Made by a program: the position numbers and the translations under genes | Shown: piece by piece, positions 34,301 to 49,300 of the stretch | Numbering within the stretch: the first letter of the stretch is position 1 | Layout of the letters: every line of letters begins with the position of its first letter | Notes under the pieces: generated by a model | The model's input: the letters and a program-made list of their open reading frames with translations, nothing else | What the model was told of the DNA's origin: nothing | Database searches by the model: none | From: Dugong dugon | Lineage: Eukaryota; Chordata; Mammalia; Sirenia; Dugongidae | Length of the DNA: 64,000 bases | Direction of reading: 5' to 3' | NCBI GenBank assembly: GCA_030035585.1 | Contig: CM057469.1 | Span: forward strand, 62,203,501-62,267,500

Positions 34301-37300
34301 TTTTTTTTAACAGCATTTGGTAGTAGCATGACCCTTTGTCCTTTAATTTATCCATTATTTTTTAGGTTCCTACACATTCTATTTAAAAATTGTAAAGATA
34401 ATTTTTAGGTCACTATTTTGACCAAATTCATATTTTTCATTTATTTTTACTTTTTCATTTGTTATTTTTATGATCCTTAGAAAGATGCTATTTGTATCAT
34501 GTGGAGAATGGATATTCTCATTATTCAAGAAGACATCATTTAGAGGGTCATTTTGTAGGTGTTCAGTGCAATCCTGGCTATAGCCTTCAGAATGGACATA
34601 GCACCATTGCTTGTACAGAGTATGACTAGATGACTGGTCTCCTCCTCGCAAATGCATCCGTGTCAGTAAATAAGATCCCAGAAGGTTTATGCTTTTATAA
34701 GACTGGTATATATTAACCATGACAAAAGGCATGTATCAACTTCTTGTTTTGCCAGTGGAAACTTTGGTTTTCTGTCCAGTTGTGTATGTATATACAAGTT
34801 TCTTGATAAATATTTAGCAAAATAAATGAGCCTATTTATAGATACTAGTTAAGAATACATTGGAATAATTTTGAATGTATTACTTGCAGATAAAAATAAG
34901 CTACATATAATATTTACGTTGAAATCACTAAATCAGTTTACTCAGAACGATTATAAAATTCTAGCCAAAAATATCATTCATATGTTTAAGCAATAATTCA
35001 ATATATATTTCTGCTATATGTCTGTGTTTCTCTAGGATGTATAGCTAGGAATTGATATTTTTGGACATTGTGATGTTCCACTAAGAAGGTGATTCTTAAC
35101 TGTTTTCCATAGTTGTACCAATATACATTTAAATCAACTGTTCCTTGTTGCTCTACATCCTTGTGAATGATTGAGGTTACATTTTAACATTTACAAATTG
35201 AGTGGTTGTAAAATGTTATAGCATTACAGTCTTAATATGCATTTCTTTTATTAATAAATTTGAGCATATACTTGTTTATTGACAATTACTTTATCTAATT
35301 TTTGAAATACATTGATGTTTTTCTTAATTTATTTTTTTAGGGTGTTTCTTCCATATTGATTTTTTGGAATTGTCTATTCTGAGTATTAATTTTCTTTCCC
35401 TTATAACTACTGCAAGCAGTTTCTCCTTTTCTACGGCTTCCATTTTTCTTTTCTTTTACTACATTCAGTGTTAGGCTTTTTTTCATGATTACTGCTTTTT
35501 GTGTCTTACTTAAGGAACATTGCTCTACATCAAGGACATAGCGTATGCTATACTTTGTTTTTAGAATTTTTAATGTTTCACCTTTCCTGTTTATATATTC
35601 AATCCATTTTGGGTTGATTTTTATGCATGGCAATAATCAAGTTTTTTTTCTTAAAAAATATGAAAAACTCAGCATTTCCCCAGTAATCTGTAATTGTACT
35701 TTCCCATATATTATAAATTGCATAATGACTATTTATCTGAGTTCTCTAATCTTTGATTTAAGTAAATACATTTTTAACCAATGTTCCAGTGCTAGTATAC
35801 TGTTTTAATGACTGAAATTTTAAAAAAATCTGAACATCTACTCAAAATCTTTCACCTTAATATTTTTTATTCATCATTTTCTTATTTTTTCTTTTGGGCA
35901 TTTGGTCTGAATATACATTTTAAATCAACTTAGCAAGTTCCTTCTAAAACATTACATAGATTCATATTGGAATTGTCTTACACCTCCAGATCAATTTATG
36001 GAAAACAGATACCTTTATGATATTGAGTCTTCCTATTGATGAATGTTATATATTTAAAAAATTATTTAGGTGTCTTAGTTATCTAGTGCTGCTGTAACAG
36101 AAATGCCACAAGTCAACGGCTTTAACAAACAGAAATTTATTCTCTCACACTTTGGGAAGCTAGAAGTCCAAAATCAGGGTGCCTTATCCAGGGGAAGGCT
36201 TTTTCCCTCTGTCGGCTCAAGGGAAACTCATCAATCTTCCCTGTTCTAGGAGCTTCTCAGTGCAGGGACCCTGCATCCAAAGGAGTGGCTCCACTTCTGG
36301 CTCTTTTACTGAGGTCCCTCTCCTCTCTGCTCACTTCTGTCTTTTATATCTCAAGAGAGATTGACTCAGTATACAGCCTAATACTGTAGATTATGTCCTG
36401 CCTCATTAACGTAATGGACAGCTCACTCCTAAATAGGAACATAGTCATAGGCATAGAGGCTAGGTTTACACCACACAGGATTATTTCATCAGATCACAAA
36501 ATGGAGGACAATCACACAATACTAGGAATCATGGCCTAGCCAAGTTGACACATATTTTGAGGGGACACAAATGAATCCATGACATTAAGTCTTTTTGAAT
36601 TTCTGCTAGTTGTTTTCTATTATGTATTTTTGTTTATGAGAATTTTGTAGCTATTATGAATATGTTTCTTATAGATATGTTTATTATTTATTTACCATTT
36701 GAGAATGTTCTTTTAACCTTTGGTGATTTGAGTATTCAAAAGATTAATATTAATATTATTAATTTTGCCTAAAATTTAGAATTAGCTTCCATTTGATGGC
36801 CTTTGAATTTCTTCAGTGCCACTTTTGTTTTTTCATCCTTCTTAATTTTTTCTTTTCTTTCTGTCTTGAATTTTTTTTATTTTGCTTGATACTGTTTGAA
36901 TATTAAATATTTTTTCATATATCATTTTTTATTCAGAGAGATTTTACTTTCATTTTTGTTTTCTAGTAACTCAATCACATTAAAGATGTTAAGCAATTAA
37001 ATTTTAATTTCAAAGAGCTCACTCTTAAACTTTATTAAGGTATAAATTGAGCAAAATAAAATTCACAGGTATTTACTGTGTAAACAATGACTTTTGAAAA
37101 ATACATACACTCTGGTGACCATAAATCCTATTAAGTTACAGACAATTTTCATCTCAGAAGAGAGTAATCTTGTGCCCTTTTCCACTTAGTCTTCCCCACA
37201 GCACTGCTCCAAAAGGTTGGAGTGATATGGGTCCCCAGTGCTCTTTATCTTAAGTAATGGTCCCCTTCCCTCCATTAGTAAAATCTTAGTCAAATATAAT

Positions 37301-40300
37301 CAATTTCCAGCTCTAATTAATTGTACTATTGGGTTCATCTGATTTTTGTTTATGTCAGGGCCTTGGAAGTTCAAGAGTACCAACATATATTACATTTTCC
37401 TTTTATAAACCCCCATAGACTAGGGGAATCATATGTCTCTCTGATTTCATTTCTTGTGTGCCAAAATCCCAGCTCAAAACTCATTGTTTTTGATCTGTCT
37501 CCACTTCCTTCTGGTAGGGCAGGCTTACCAACAACTTTGACTCAGCATGAATACTCTCATCCATCTATTTTTCCTATCATGCTATTGTACTGTCCATTGA
37601 GTTAATTTTACCTGTGGTTCTAAAGTTGAGTTATCTGAACAGACTGCATACCATTGTTTTCCTAACTCCTAAAATAATATCCCTTCTAAGTACCTAACAT
37701 GGGTCAATAACTAGTTTTCCTCAGTATGTATGTCTTCATTAAAGTCAAAATTGACTTTTCCTCAAACTCCTGGCCTGTGCCAATTTTGGCTAAGATAATT
37801 TTGGAGCATTTTGAACAATGTTGGATTATCTACAAAAAATGGGAAACCATTAATTTCTTATTGATGGAATAAAATTTAAGAATATAATTTGGGCTGAAAA
37901 ATGTTCTTTTACCCAGGACAGTGTTATCTGGGTGGTACCAAATAAAACTCCTTGCTGATGAGTTGATTCCAACTCATAGTCACTCTGTAGGACAGCGGTG
38001 AACTGCCCAATATGGTTTCCAAGGAGTGGCTGGTGGATTTGAGCTGCTGACTTTTTGATTAACAGCCAAGCTCTTAACCACTGCACCACCAGGACTCCGT
38101 ATGAGTGGTTTTGTTGTTAGGTGCTCTCGAGTCAGTTCCACCTCATAGTGAACCTATGTACAACAGAACTAAACACTGCCCGGTCCGGTGCCATCCTCAC
38201 AATCATTGTTTTGTTTGAGCCCATTGTTGCAGCCACTGTGTCAGTCCATCTGGTTGAAGGTCTTCCTCTTTTTTGCTGACCTTCTACTTTACCAAGCATG
38301 ATGTCCTTCTCTAGGGACTGGACCCTCCTGATAGCATGTCCAAAGTATATGAGACGAAATCTCACCATCCTTGCTTTTAAGAAGCATTCTGGCTGTTCTT
38401 CTTCCAAGACAGATATATTCATTCTTGTGACAGTCCATGGATATTCAATATTCTTTGCCAACAACATAATTCAAAGACATCAATTCTTCTTTGGTCTTCC
38501 TTAGTCATTGTCCAGCTTTCACATGCATATGAGGTGATAGAAAACACTATGGTCTGGGTCTGGCGCACCTTAGTCTTCAAGGTGACATCTTTGCTTTTTA
38601 ACACTTTAAAGAGGTCTTTTGCAGCAGATTTGTCCAATGCAGTACATCCTTTGACTTCTTGACTGCTGCTTCCATGGGTGTTGATTGTGGATCCAAGAAA
38701 AATGAAATCCATAACAACTTCAGTCTTTTCTCCATTTATCATGATATTGCTTGTTTGTCTGGTTATGAGGATTTTTGTTTCTTTATGTTGAGGTGTAATC
38801 CATACTGAAGGCTGTAGTCCTTGATCTTCATCAGTAAATGCTTCAAGTCCTCTTCACTTTCAGCAAGTAAGATTGTATCATCTGCATAATGCAGGTTGTT
38901 AATGAGTCTTCCTCCAATCCCGATGCCCCTATCTTCTTCATACAGTCCAGCTTCTCAGATTTTTTGCTCAGTATACAGACTGAATAAGTATGGTGAAAGG
39001 ATACAACTCTGAAGCACACCTACCCTGACTTAAACCATGCTGTATCCCATTGTTTTGTTCAAACAACTGTCTCTTGATCTATGTACAGGTTCCTCATGAG
39101 AACAATTAAGTTTTCTGGAATTTCCATTCTTCACAGTGTTATCCATAATTTGTTGTGATCCACACAGTCAGAAGTCAATTTCTTCAGTCTGAAATTGACG
39201 AAACATGCAATCAAGATGCATTGATAATTACTGGTGATTGGAATGAGAAAGTTGGAAACGAAGAAGGATCAGCAGCTGGAAAATATGGTCTAGGTGATAG
39301 AAACGATGTTGGAGGTCACATGATAGAATTTTGCAAGACCAACGACTTCTTCATTGTGAATACCTTTTTTCAACAACATAAATGGTGACTATATATGTGG
39401 ACTTTGCTGGATGGAATACAAAGGAATCGAATCAACTACATCTTTGGTAGGAGACAATGGAAAAGCTCAATATCATCAGTCAGGAAAACGCCAGGGTCCT
39501 TCTGCAGAACAGACCTTCAATTGCTCATATGCAAGTTGAAGTTGAAGAAAATGAGAACAAGTCCACAAGAACCAAAGTATGACCTTGAGTATCTGAATTT
39601 AGAGACCAACTCAAGAACAGATTTTATGCATTGAACACTAATGACTGAAGACCAAACGACCTGTGGAATGACAACAAGGACATCATACATGAGGAAAGCA
39701 AGAGGTCAATAAAAAGGAAAGAAAGAAAAGACCAAAATGGATGTCAGAAGAGACTCTGAAACTTGCTCTTGAAGGATGAGTAGCTAAAGTAAATGAAAGA
39801 AATGTTGAAGTAATAGAGTTAAACAGAAGATTTGAAAGGGTGGCTCAAGAAGATAAAATAAGGTATTATAATAACATGTTCAAAGACCTGGAGTTAAAAA
39901 ACCAAAAGGGAAGAACACATTCAGCATTTCTCAAGCTAAAAGAACTGAAGAAAAAATTCAAGCCTCAAGTTGCAATATCGAAGGATTCTATGGGGAAAAT
40001 ATTAAACGATGCAGGAAGTAACAAAAGAAGATGAGAGGAATACACAGACTCAAGGTACCAAATAGAATTGGTTGATGTTTAACCATTTCAAGAGGTAGCA
40101 TGTGATCAGGAACTGACGGTACTGAAGGAAGGAGTCCAAGCAGCACTGAAGGCATTGGCAGAAAACAAGGCTGCAGGAATCGACAGAATACCAACTGAGA
40201 TGTTTCAACAAACGAACGCAGCACTGGAATTGCTCACTCGCCTATACCAAGAAATTTGGAAGACAGCTACTTGGCCAACTGACTGGAGGAGATCCATATT

Positions 40301-43300
40301 TTTGCCTATTCCAAAGAAAGGTGATCCAACCGAATGTGGAAATTATCGAACAATGTCATTAATATTACACGCAAGTAAAATTTTGCTGAAAATCATTGAA
40401 AAGCAAGTGCAGCAATACATTCACAGGGAACTGCCAGAAATTCAAGTCAAATTTACAAGAGGATATGGAACCAGTCATTTCATTGCTGATGTCAGATGGA
40501 TCCTGGCTGAAAGCAGAAAATACCAGAAAGATGTTTACCTGTGTTTTATTGACTATACAAAGACATTTGACTGTGTGGATCATAACAAATCATGGATAAC
40601 ATTGCTAATTAACTATGGATGATAGCCTGAAATACACTGATTTGCGTATGTCAAAAATCTTCCCATAGATGCCATTTGTGAAAATTTGAGGCTATCAGTG
40701 GTAGATATGTAAGCCCACCTTGACACCCTATACTGACATTGCATTTAGTTTTACTAGTTTTCTTCACCTTGATTATTGTCCTTTGTCCACAAAAAAACCT
40801 GGTACAGAATAGGAGCCAAATAGTAACTAAATATTTGTAAAAAGTCAGATAGTAAATACGTTTGGCTTTGTGAGTCATATGGTTTCTGTTGCAGCTGTTT
40901 CACTGGGTTCTTGTAGCACAGACAATATGTAAATGAATGAGTGTGACTGTGCTTCATGATACGTTATTTACAAAATAGATTTGATCCACAGTCAGTGGTT
41001 TGCCAAACCCAGTTCTGAAGACATTGGGGTACATGATCTTATGACAAATCAGGCATACCAAAAGTATTTTATCTCTAGTTTATCCAACACGTAGTCATCT
41101 AAATTATAGTTACACAGTGGTCTGAGGCTCTGTTCTTGAACAAAGACCTTCTGGTGCGTTTGAGAGAAACAGTTTCCACAAGTTACCTCCTCAAAGGGAT
41201 TCTCTCATACAAACAAGGTCTTGTTAGAATCATTAAAATGTATCACATAGATGACTCCAGATTGAATGTTTTTATAATCTCCTAGAACCCAGTTTGAACC
41301 TTCAGCTTCAGAAAAAGGGGAATTTCTGCAGACAAATAGCTTCATTTACACGGACATTTGTAATTATAACTATGAGATTATTATATTCTTTTTCTCTCAG
41401 GCTCTCACAAGCTACCAAGGCAATTTTAGGTTTTTCATTTTTGCATTATGCATATTGGTTGCCTTTTGGTCAACAATCTTTCTCCTACTTTTCATTTAGC
41501 ATTAATTTTCACCATATCCTTCACCTAGTCACAAAAGCGAGGGCTGTCGGTTCAGCCAGAGGATTAACCCATAATAGTAACAATATGAGTCTGTCCAGTG
41601 TTTTCCACTTTGTACACATTCAATAATATGGAATACAAAAAAAACAAAACAAAAAAAACCACCAAACCCGTTGCTGTCAAGTCAATTCCAACTCATAGTG
41701 ACCCTCTAGGACAGGGTAGAACTACCCCATACGGTTTTCAAGGAGCAGCTAGTGATTTTGAACTTCTAACCTTTTAGTTAGCAGCCAAACTCTTAACCAC
41801 TGTGACACCAGGACTCCATATAATATGGACTAGTGGTGGAATAAAACAAGCATATATGACTAGCTCATCCACTGATTGGGTTGTTGTTGTTAGGTGCCAT
41901 CAAGTCAGTTCCAGCTCATAGCGACCCTATGCACCACAGAACGAAACACTGCCTGGTCTTTCGCCATGCTCACAATCATTGTTATGCTTGAGCCCATTGT
42001 TGCAGGACTGTGTCAGTCCACCTCTTTAAGGGTCTTCATCTTTTTGGCTGACACTGTACTTTACCAAGCATGATGTCCTTCTCGAGGGACTGATCCCTTC
42101 TGACAACATGTCCAAAGTATGTAAGACATAGTCTCGCCATCCTTCCTTCTAAGGAAAATTCTGGTTGTACTTCTTCCAAGACAGATATGTTCGTTTTTTG
42201 GCAGTCCATGGTATAGTCAATATTCTTCGGCAACACCACAATTCAAAGGTGTCAATTTTTCTTCAGTCTTCCTTATTCATTGTCCAGCTTTCACATGCAT
42301 ATGAGGTGACTGAAAATACCATGGCTTGGGTCAGGCACACCTTAGTCTTCAAGATGACATCCTTGCTTTTCAACACTTTAAAGAGGTCTTTTGCAGGACA
42401 TTTGCCCAATGCAATGTGTCTTTTGATTTCCTGACTGCTGCTTCCATGGGTGTTGATTGTGGATCCAAGTAAAATGAAATCCTTGACTACTTCAATCTTT
42501 TCTCCATTTATCATGATGTTGCTTATTGGTCCAGTTGTGAGGAGTTTTGTTTTCTTTATGTTGAGGTGTAATGCATACCAAAGGCTGTGGTCTTTGATCT
42601 TCACCAGTAAGTGCTTCAAGTCCTCTTCACTTTCAGCAAGCAAGGTTGTGTCTTCTGCATATTACAGGCTGTTAATGAGTCTTCCCCTAATTCCAGTGCC
42701 CGTTTCTTCTTCATATAGTCCAGCTTCTCAGATTTTTTGCTCAGCATACAGGTTGAATAGGTATGGTGAAAGGATGCAACCCTGATGCACACCTTTCCTG
42801 ACTTTAAACCACACAGTATCCCCTTGTTCTGTTTGAACAACTGCCTCTTGATCTGTATAGAGGTTCCTTATGAGCACAATTAAGTGTTCTGGAATTCCCA
42901 TTCTTCACAATGTTATCCATAATTTGTTATGATCCACACAGTCGAATGACTTTGCATAGTCAATAAAACACAGGTAAACATCTTTTTGTTTTTCTCTGCT
43001 TTCAGCCAGGATCCACCTGACATCAGCAATATCTCTGGTTCCACGTCCTTTTCTGAATCTGGCCTAAATTTCTGGCAATTCCCTGTCGACATACTACTGC
43101 AGCTGCTGTTGAACGATGTTCAGCAAAATTTTACTTAACTGTGATACTAATGATATTGTTCAATAATTTCTGCATTCGGTTGGATCACCTTTCTTGGAAA
43201 TAGGCATAAATGTGAATCTCTTCCAGTTGGTTGGCCAGGTAGCTGTCTTCCAAATTTCTTGGTATAGACAAGTGAGCACTTCCAGTGCTGCATCTGTTTG

Positions 43301-46300
43301 TTGAAACATTTCAATTAATATTCCGTCAATTCTTGGATCCTTGTTTTTCGCCAGTGCTTTCAGTGCAGCTTAGACTTCTTCCTTCAGTACCGTTGGTTCC
43401 TGATCATATGCTACCTCTTGAAATGGTTGAATGTCGACCAATTCGTTTTGATATAATGACTCCGTGTATTCCTTCCATCTTCTTTTGATGCTTCCTGCAT
43501 TGTTTAATATTTTCCCCATAGAATCCTTCACTGTTGCAATTCGAGGCTTGAATTTTTTCTTCAGTTCTTTCAGCTTGAGGAATGCCGAGTGTGTTCTTCC
43601 CTTTTGGTTTTCTATCTCCAGTAGAGTCAACCTTAATGACAGTATAATGCCAGTATGAGGTCATTATAATGACCTTATAATGACAGTATCACGTCATTAT
43701 AATACTTTACTTTGTCTTCTGGAGCCACTCTTTGAAATCTTCTGTTCAGTTCTTTTACTTCATCATGTCTTCCTTTTGCTTTAGCTACTCGACCTTCAAG
43801 GGCAAGTTTCAGAGTCTCTTCTGACATTCATTTTGGTCTTTTCTTTCTTTCCTGTCTTTTTAATGACTTCTTGCTTTCTTCATGTATGATGGCCTTGATG
43901 TCATTCCACAGCTTGTCTGGTCTTTGGTCACTAGTGTTCAACGTGTCAAATCTATTCTTGAGACAGTCTCTAAATTCAGGTGGGATACGCTCAAGGTCGT
44001 ACTTTGGCTCTCGTGGACTTGTTCTAATTTTCTTCAGTTTTCACTTGAACTTGCATATGAGCAATGGTCTGTTCCACAGTCAGCCCTTGGCCTTGTTCTG
44101 ACTGATGATATTGAGCTTTTCCATCGTCTCTTTCCACAGATGTAGTTGATTTGATTCCTGTGTATTCCAACTGGCAAGGTCCATGTGTATAGTCACCGTT
44201 TATATTGGTGAAAAACGGTATTTGTAATGAAGAAGTCATTGCTCTTGCAAAATTCTATCCTGCGATCTCTGGCATCTTTTCTATCACCAAGGTCATATTT
44301 TCCAACTACCGATCCTTCTTCTTTGTTTCCAACTTTCGCATTCCAATCACCAGTAATTATCAACGCATCCTGATTGCGTGTTCCATCAGTTTCATACTGA
44401 CGAAGTTGGTAAAAATCTTCAGATTCTCCATCTTTGGCCTTAGTGGTTGGTGTGTAAATTTGTATAATCATTGTATTAACTGGTCTTCCTTGTAGGCATA
44501 TGGATATTATCCTATCACTGACAGCGTTGTACTTCAGAATAGATCTTGAAATGTTCTTTTTGACGATGAATGCAACGCCATTCCTCTTCAAGTTGTCATT
44601 CCCGTCATAGTAGACCATATGGTTGTCCTATTCAAAATGGCCAATAGTCCATTTCAGCTCACTAATGCCTAGAATATCGATGTTTATGCATTCCATTTCA
44701 TTTTTGACAATTTCCAATTTTCCTAGATTCATACTTCGTACATTCCGCATTCCGATTAACAATGGGTGTTTACAGCTGCTTCTTCTCATTTTGAGTTGTG
44801 CCACATCAGCAAATGAAGGTCCTGAGAGCTTGACTCCATCCACGTCATTAAGGTCAACTCTACTTTGAGGAGGCAGCTCTTCCCCAGTTGTCTTTTGAGG
44901 GCCTTCCAACCTGGGGGGCTCATCTTCCAACACTGTATCAGACAATGTTGCACTGCTATTCATAAGGTTTCCACTGGCTAATTCTTTTCAGAAGTAGACT
45001 GCCGGGTCCTTCTTCCTCGTCTGCCTTAGTCTGGAAGCTCAGCTGAAACCTGTCCACCACGGGTGACCCTACTGGTATCTGAATACCAGTGGCATAGCTT
45101 CCAGCATCACAGCAACACATAAGTCACCACAGTATGACAAACTGACAGACACGTAGGGGACTGATTGAGTAAGAGGCAAAAATCATTAATTTCACCTTAG
45201 AAAGATGAGAAGAGGAAGTAATCCATCACATAATGCCTCTGGGAATTTGGTCAGTAGTATTTAGAGATATTATTATGGCTCACATTAACAGCTGATCCTT
45301 CTCTGAACTTATAAATGCACTTAGGTCCCAGGTATATAAGATCAGGAAGCATAAATCATTTTTAGAAATAGCTAGGAAGTTTTTTGGTTTTTTAAAGTTC
45401 CTGTGTTATACCGTACCTCCTCCCTACCTTACCTCCAATATTGCAAATTCAGTCCACATGTGATCCCCCTTTACTTCCATATATATTAAATTTTAACATA
45501 CATCCATTCAGTCATGCAGTCCATTCCTTCACTCTTTTATCACCACTCCCCAACACAATCAATTTTTTTTTTAGTCTTTAATATGTTATATACAGTTTAA
45601 CCATTTTTTTGGGGGGGGTGGTTAACACATTTTATAGGTCAGGCTGAGTTATTTAATTGCTTACTCTTCATTTGCATTTATTCTTTTGTGAAGTTATTTT
45701 GCATATCCTTTGAATATTTTTCAACTAGGTCATAATTCTTTTCCTTTTTGAAACTGAAAAAGTTCTTCATATTCTTTTTTTTCTCTCTCCTTTTTTTAAC
45801 AGTGCATCCAGGGGCCATAGTTTTGGGGGTTCCTCTTCTCTGTCAGACCATTAAGTCTGGTCTTTTTACGTGAATTTGAGTTCTGCTCTACATTTTTCTA
45901 TGGCTCCATCAGGGACTCTCTGTTCTGTTCCCTCTCAGGGCCGTCATTGGTGGTAGCAGGGCACCATCTAGTTCTTCTGGTCTCAGGCTGGTAGAGTCTC
46001 TGGTTCGTGTGGTCCCTTAGTCTTTTGGGCTAATATTTTCTTTGTGTCTTTGGTTTTCTTCATTCGCCTTTGCTCCAAGTGGGATGGGACCAGTTGATGT
46101 ATCTTAGATGGCTGCTCCCAAGCTTTTAAGACACCAGACACCACTCACCAAAGTGGGATGTATAACATTTCTTAATAAACTATGTTATGTCAATTGACCT
46201 AGATGCTCCCTGCAGCTATGGTCCCTAGGCCCCAGCCCCAGCTACGCTTTCCCTCAAAGTGTTTGGATGTGTCCAGGAAACTTCTTAGCTTTTCCTTTGA

Positions 46301-49300
46301 TCCAGTTGTGCTGACTTCCCCTGTATTGTGTCTTGTCCTTCCCTTCACCAAAGTTGATCCTTGTCTACTATCTAGTTTGTGATTCCTCCTCCCTCTCTCT
46401 CCCCCAACACAACCAATTTTTAATCAGTCCACTATATTGTCAGTTGTAAAGTATGTAAGTTCAGTTCATTGTATATGATGCTTTTCTAACCCATCATCGA
46501 ACTACACTGGCAGTAAAATATGATCCCTGATCAAGGGGATCAAATTGAAATGTTTTCTGCTGTGTCTCAAGGAGCGTTAAAGACATTTGGTTTAGTTACT
46601 AGGTATGAAAATCCATTTGCAGAACATATATCCCAGGCAAGAACATTAGTATCTACCTGGACACATGGGTAATAAGCTAATACAATCCACCTGACAGTGA
46701 TATGCTACTTATATCCCCTTGAGAGGTGGCCCATAGCTGCTATCAGAGTCTGATGATACTGTTAATTTTTTTTTTTCTGGTAGATTGTTTAATAGAGACT
46801 AATGACATTCCCTGGTGTGGTATGCAATTTCTCCAGAAGTCAAACAATCCAAACATATTTTGTGCTTCTTGCATTGATTTTTTAGTTGACGGGGTAAAAA
46901 AGACTCCACAGAATTATCATTGGTTGTTTGAAGAATGTCCCTAGTCCCTCTGGCCCATGTTATGGCTAAGAATGCTACTGTTGTGCTAAGGTCCCATACT
47001 TTAGTTAGGTTATTTAGGACTCTTTGGTTGTTACATAAGAGTCCCTAGGTGGCACAAATGGTTAAGTGCTGAAAGGTTGGTGGTTCAAATCCACCTAGAG
47101 GTGCCTTGGAAGAAAGGCTTGGTGATCTGCTTCCAAAAAATGGAAAATCTTATGGAGCACAGTTATACTCTGAAACACATGCAGTATTCATGAGTTGGAA
47201 TATATTCAACATCAGCTGTTTTTTTTTTTTTTTAATGGTGGCTAGCTAATAAAAAAAACTTTAGGTTGATCTTCAGACTGAGATAGCAGCAGTGTATCAT
47301 CAAGATAAAGAAGAACAGTGCTTTTCAACTGAAACTAATCTAAATATAAACACGTTGAGGTAATAAGTGGAAGAATTCATATATGCTTGTGGGAGAACAT
47401 AAACATGCATCATAGTTTGTCCTACATGAATACAAATTGACTTTGGTTGTCTTTAAAATAGGTATTGAAAAGGAAACATTAGCAAATTGGTGACAGAATA
47501 CCAATTCCTCTTAGCTTGTTTAGCAGCTTAAAAGTTAACAGCATTTTGACAGATGCTTCTGGAAGCATCTACTTTTCTCAGTTCTCTAGAATCTGCAGTT
47601 AGTTTCCAGGATTCCTCGTTATTTCTTACTAGCCATAATGGACTATTAAACAATGAAATTGGAGATATTAATATACCTGCATCTAATATCCTTAAAATTG
47701 AAATTTTTTGGTGATAACCAGGTATAATTTTTTAATTATACGCATTAACATATTTTTATATTTTAGTGTACAGTTCTATAAGATTTGACAAATAGATAAG
47801 TCATCAGGATAAATATTCTGTAAAAATAACAATCTTATCACCACAAAAACTTCCTTCATAGTGCCCATTTGTATTCACAACATCCTCCACCCTTAATGGA
47901 TGAGTGTTCCAGTTGCTCCACAGCCTTGCTAATATTTGATATTGTGAAGTTTTTGTTTTACTTTGTTTTTATTTTTTGTTCTTTTTTTTTTTTTTTTGTC
48001 CTTCTAATATGTATGTATTAGTATCTCATTCCCTAATGACTAATGCTGTTAAACACTTTTTCTGTGCTTATTTGCCATCCATGTGTCTTCTTTGGTGAAG
48101 TTGGCCAAATCTTTCATCCATTTTTTTATTGATTTTTTTATGATTATTGAATTTTAGAGAGTTTGTAATTTATTCTAGACAATAGTGCTTTGTCAGATAT
48201 GTGTTTTGCATGTGCCACTGCCCCATCTGTGCCTTAAGTTTTCATTCTTTTTCTAGTGTTTTTCGTAAAGATATGCTTAATTTTGATTCCAATTTATCAA
48301 TTTTTTCCTTTATGCATTATATTATACATATCTAAAAAGTGTCTAAACCAAGATCATGTGCTCTTGTAGAAATTTTATAATATTATGTTTTAAATTTAGT
48401 TATGTGATCAATTTTAAGTTAATTTTTGTATAAAATGTGAGGAATATGGCAATATTCATTATTTTTCATTTTGATACCTGATTGTTATAGTACCATTTAT
48501 TGAAAAGACTATTCTTTCTCCATTGAATTGCCTTTGCTTCTTTATCAAATATCAATTACCATGTATGTGTGGGCCCACAACTGGACTCTGTATTCTGTTC
48601 CATTCCTGTATGTGTTTATTCTTTCACAGATACAACATACTGTTTAAATTACTGTCATTTTTAGTAAGTCTTCAGAAACTTAGGTAGTGTGAGTCCTCCA
48701 ACTTTGTACTTCTGAAAAATTGTTTTGGATTTGTCGTTCCTTTGACTTTCTATGTGAATTTTAGAATCAGCTTATTAATATCTACTAAATTTTTGTGAAG
48801 ATTTTGGTTGGAATTACAATAAATTTAAAAATAAATTTGGGGTCAGTTGACATCATAACAATGTTGAGTTTCCAATCTATTAAGATGGTATATCTTTTAA
48901 TTTATTTAGATCGTTTAAAAGTTTCTTACATCAGTATTTGTTGCACATACTTTGTTATATTTATTCTTAAGCATTTCATGTTTTTTGACACTATTGTAAA
49001 TAGCACTGTTTTTTTTAATTTAGTTTTCCATTTGTTTATTGCCAGTATACAAAAATATGATCGAATATTGTATATTGGCCTTATATTTCAAGACCTTATT
49101 AAACTGATATGTTAGTCCTTGGAGCTTTTTATGTAGAGTCTTTGCGGTTTCTGTGTAGACAATCATACTATCTTTGATAGAGTTTTATTTCTTCCTTTCC
49201 AATCACTGTCTATGTATTTTATTCCTTTTTTCTTGCCTTGTTGCATTTGCTAGATCTTCCAATGCAAAGTTGAATAAGAGTAGGATTTTTTTCCCTAAGG

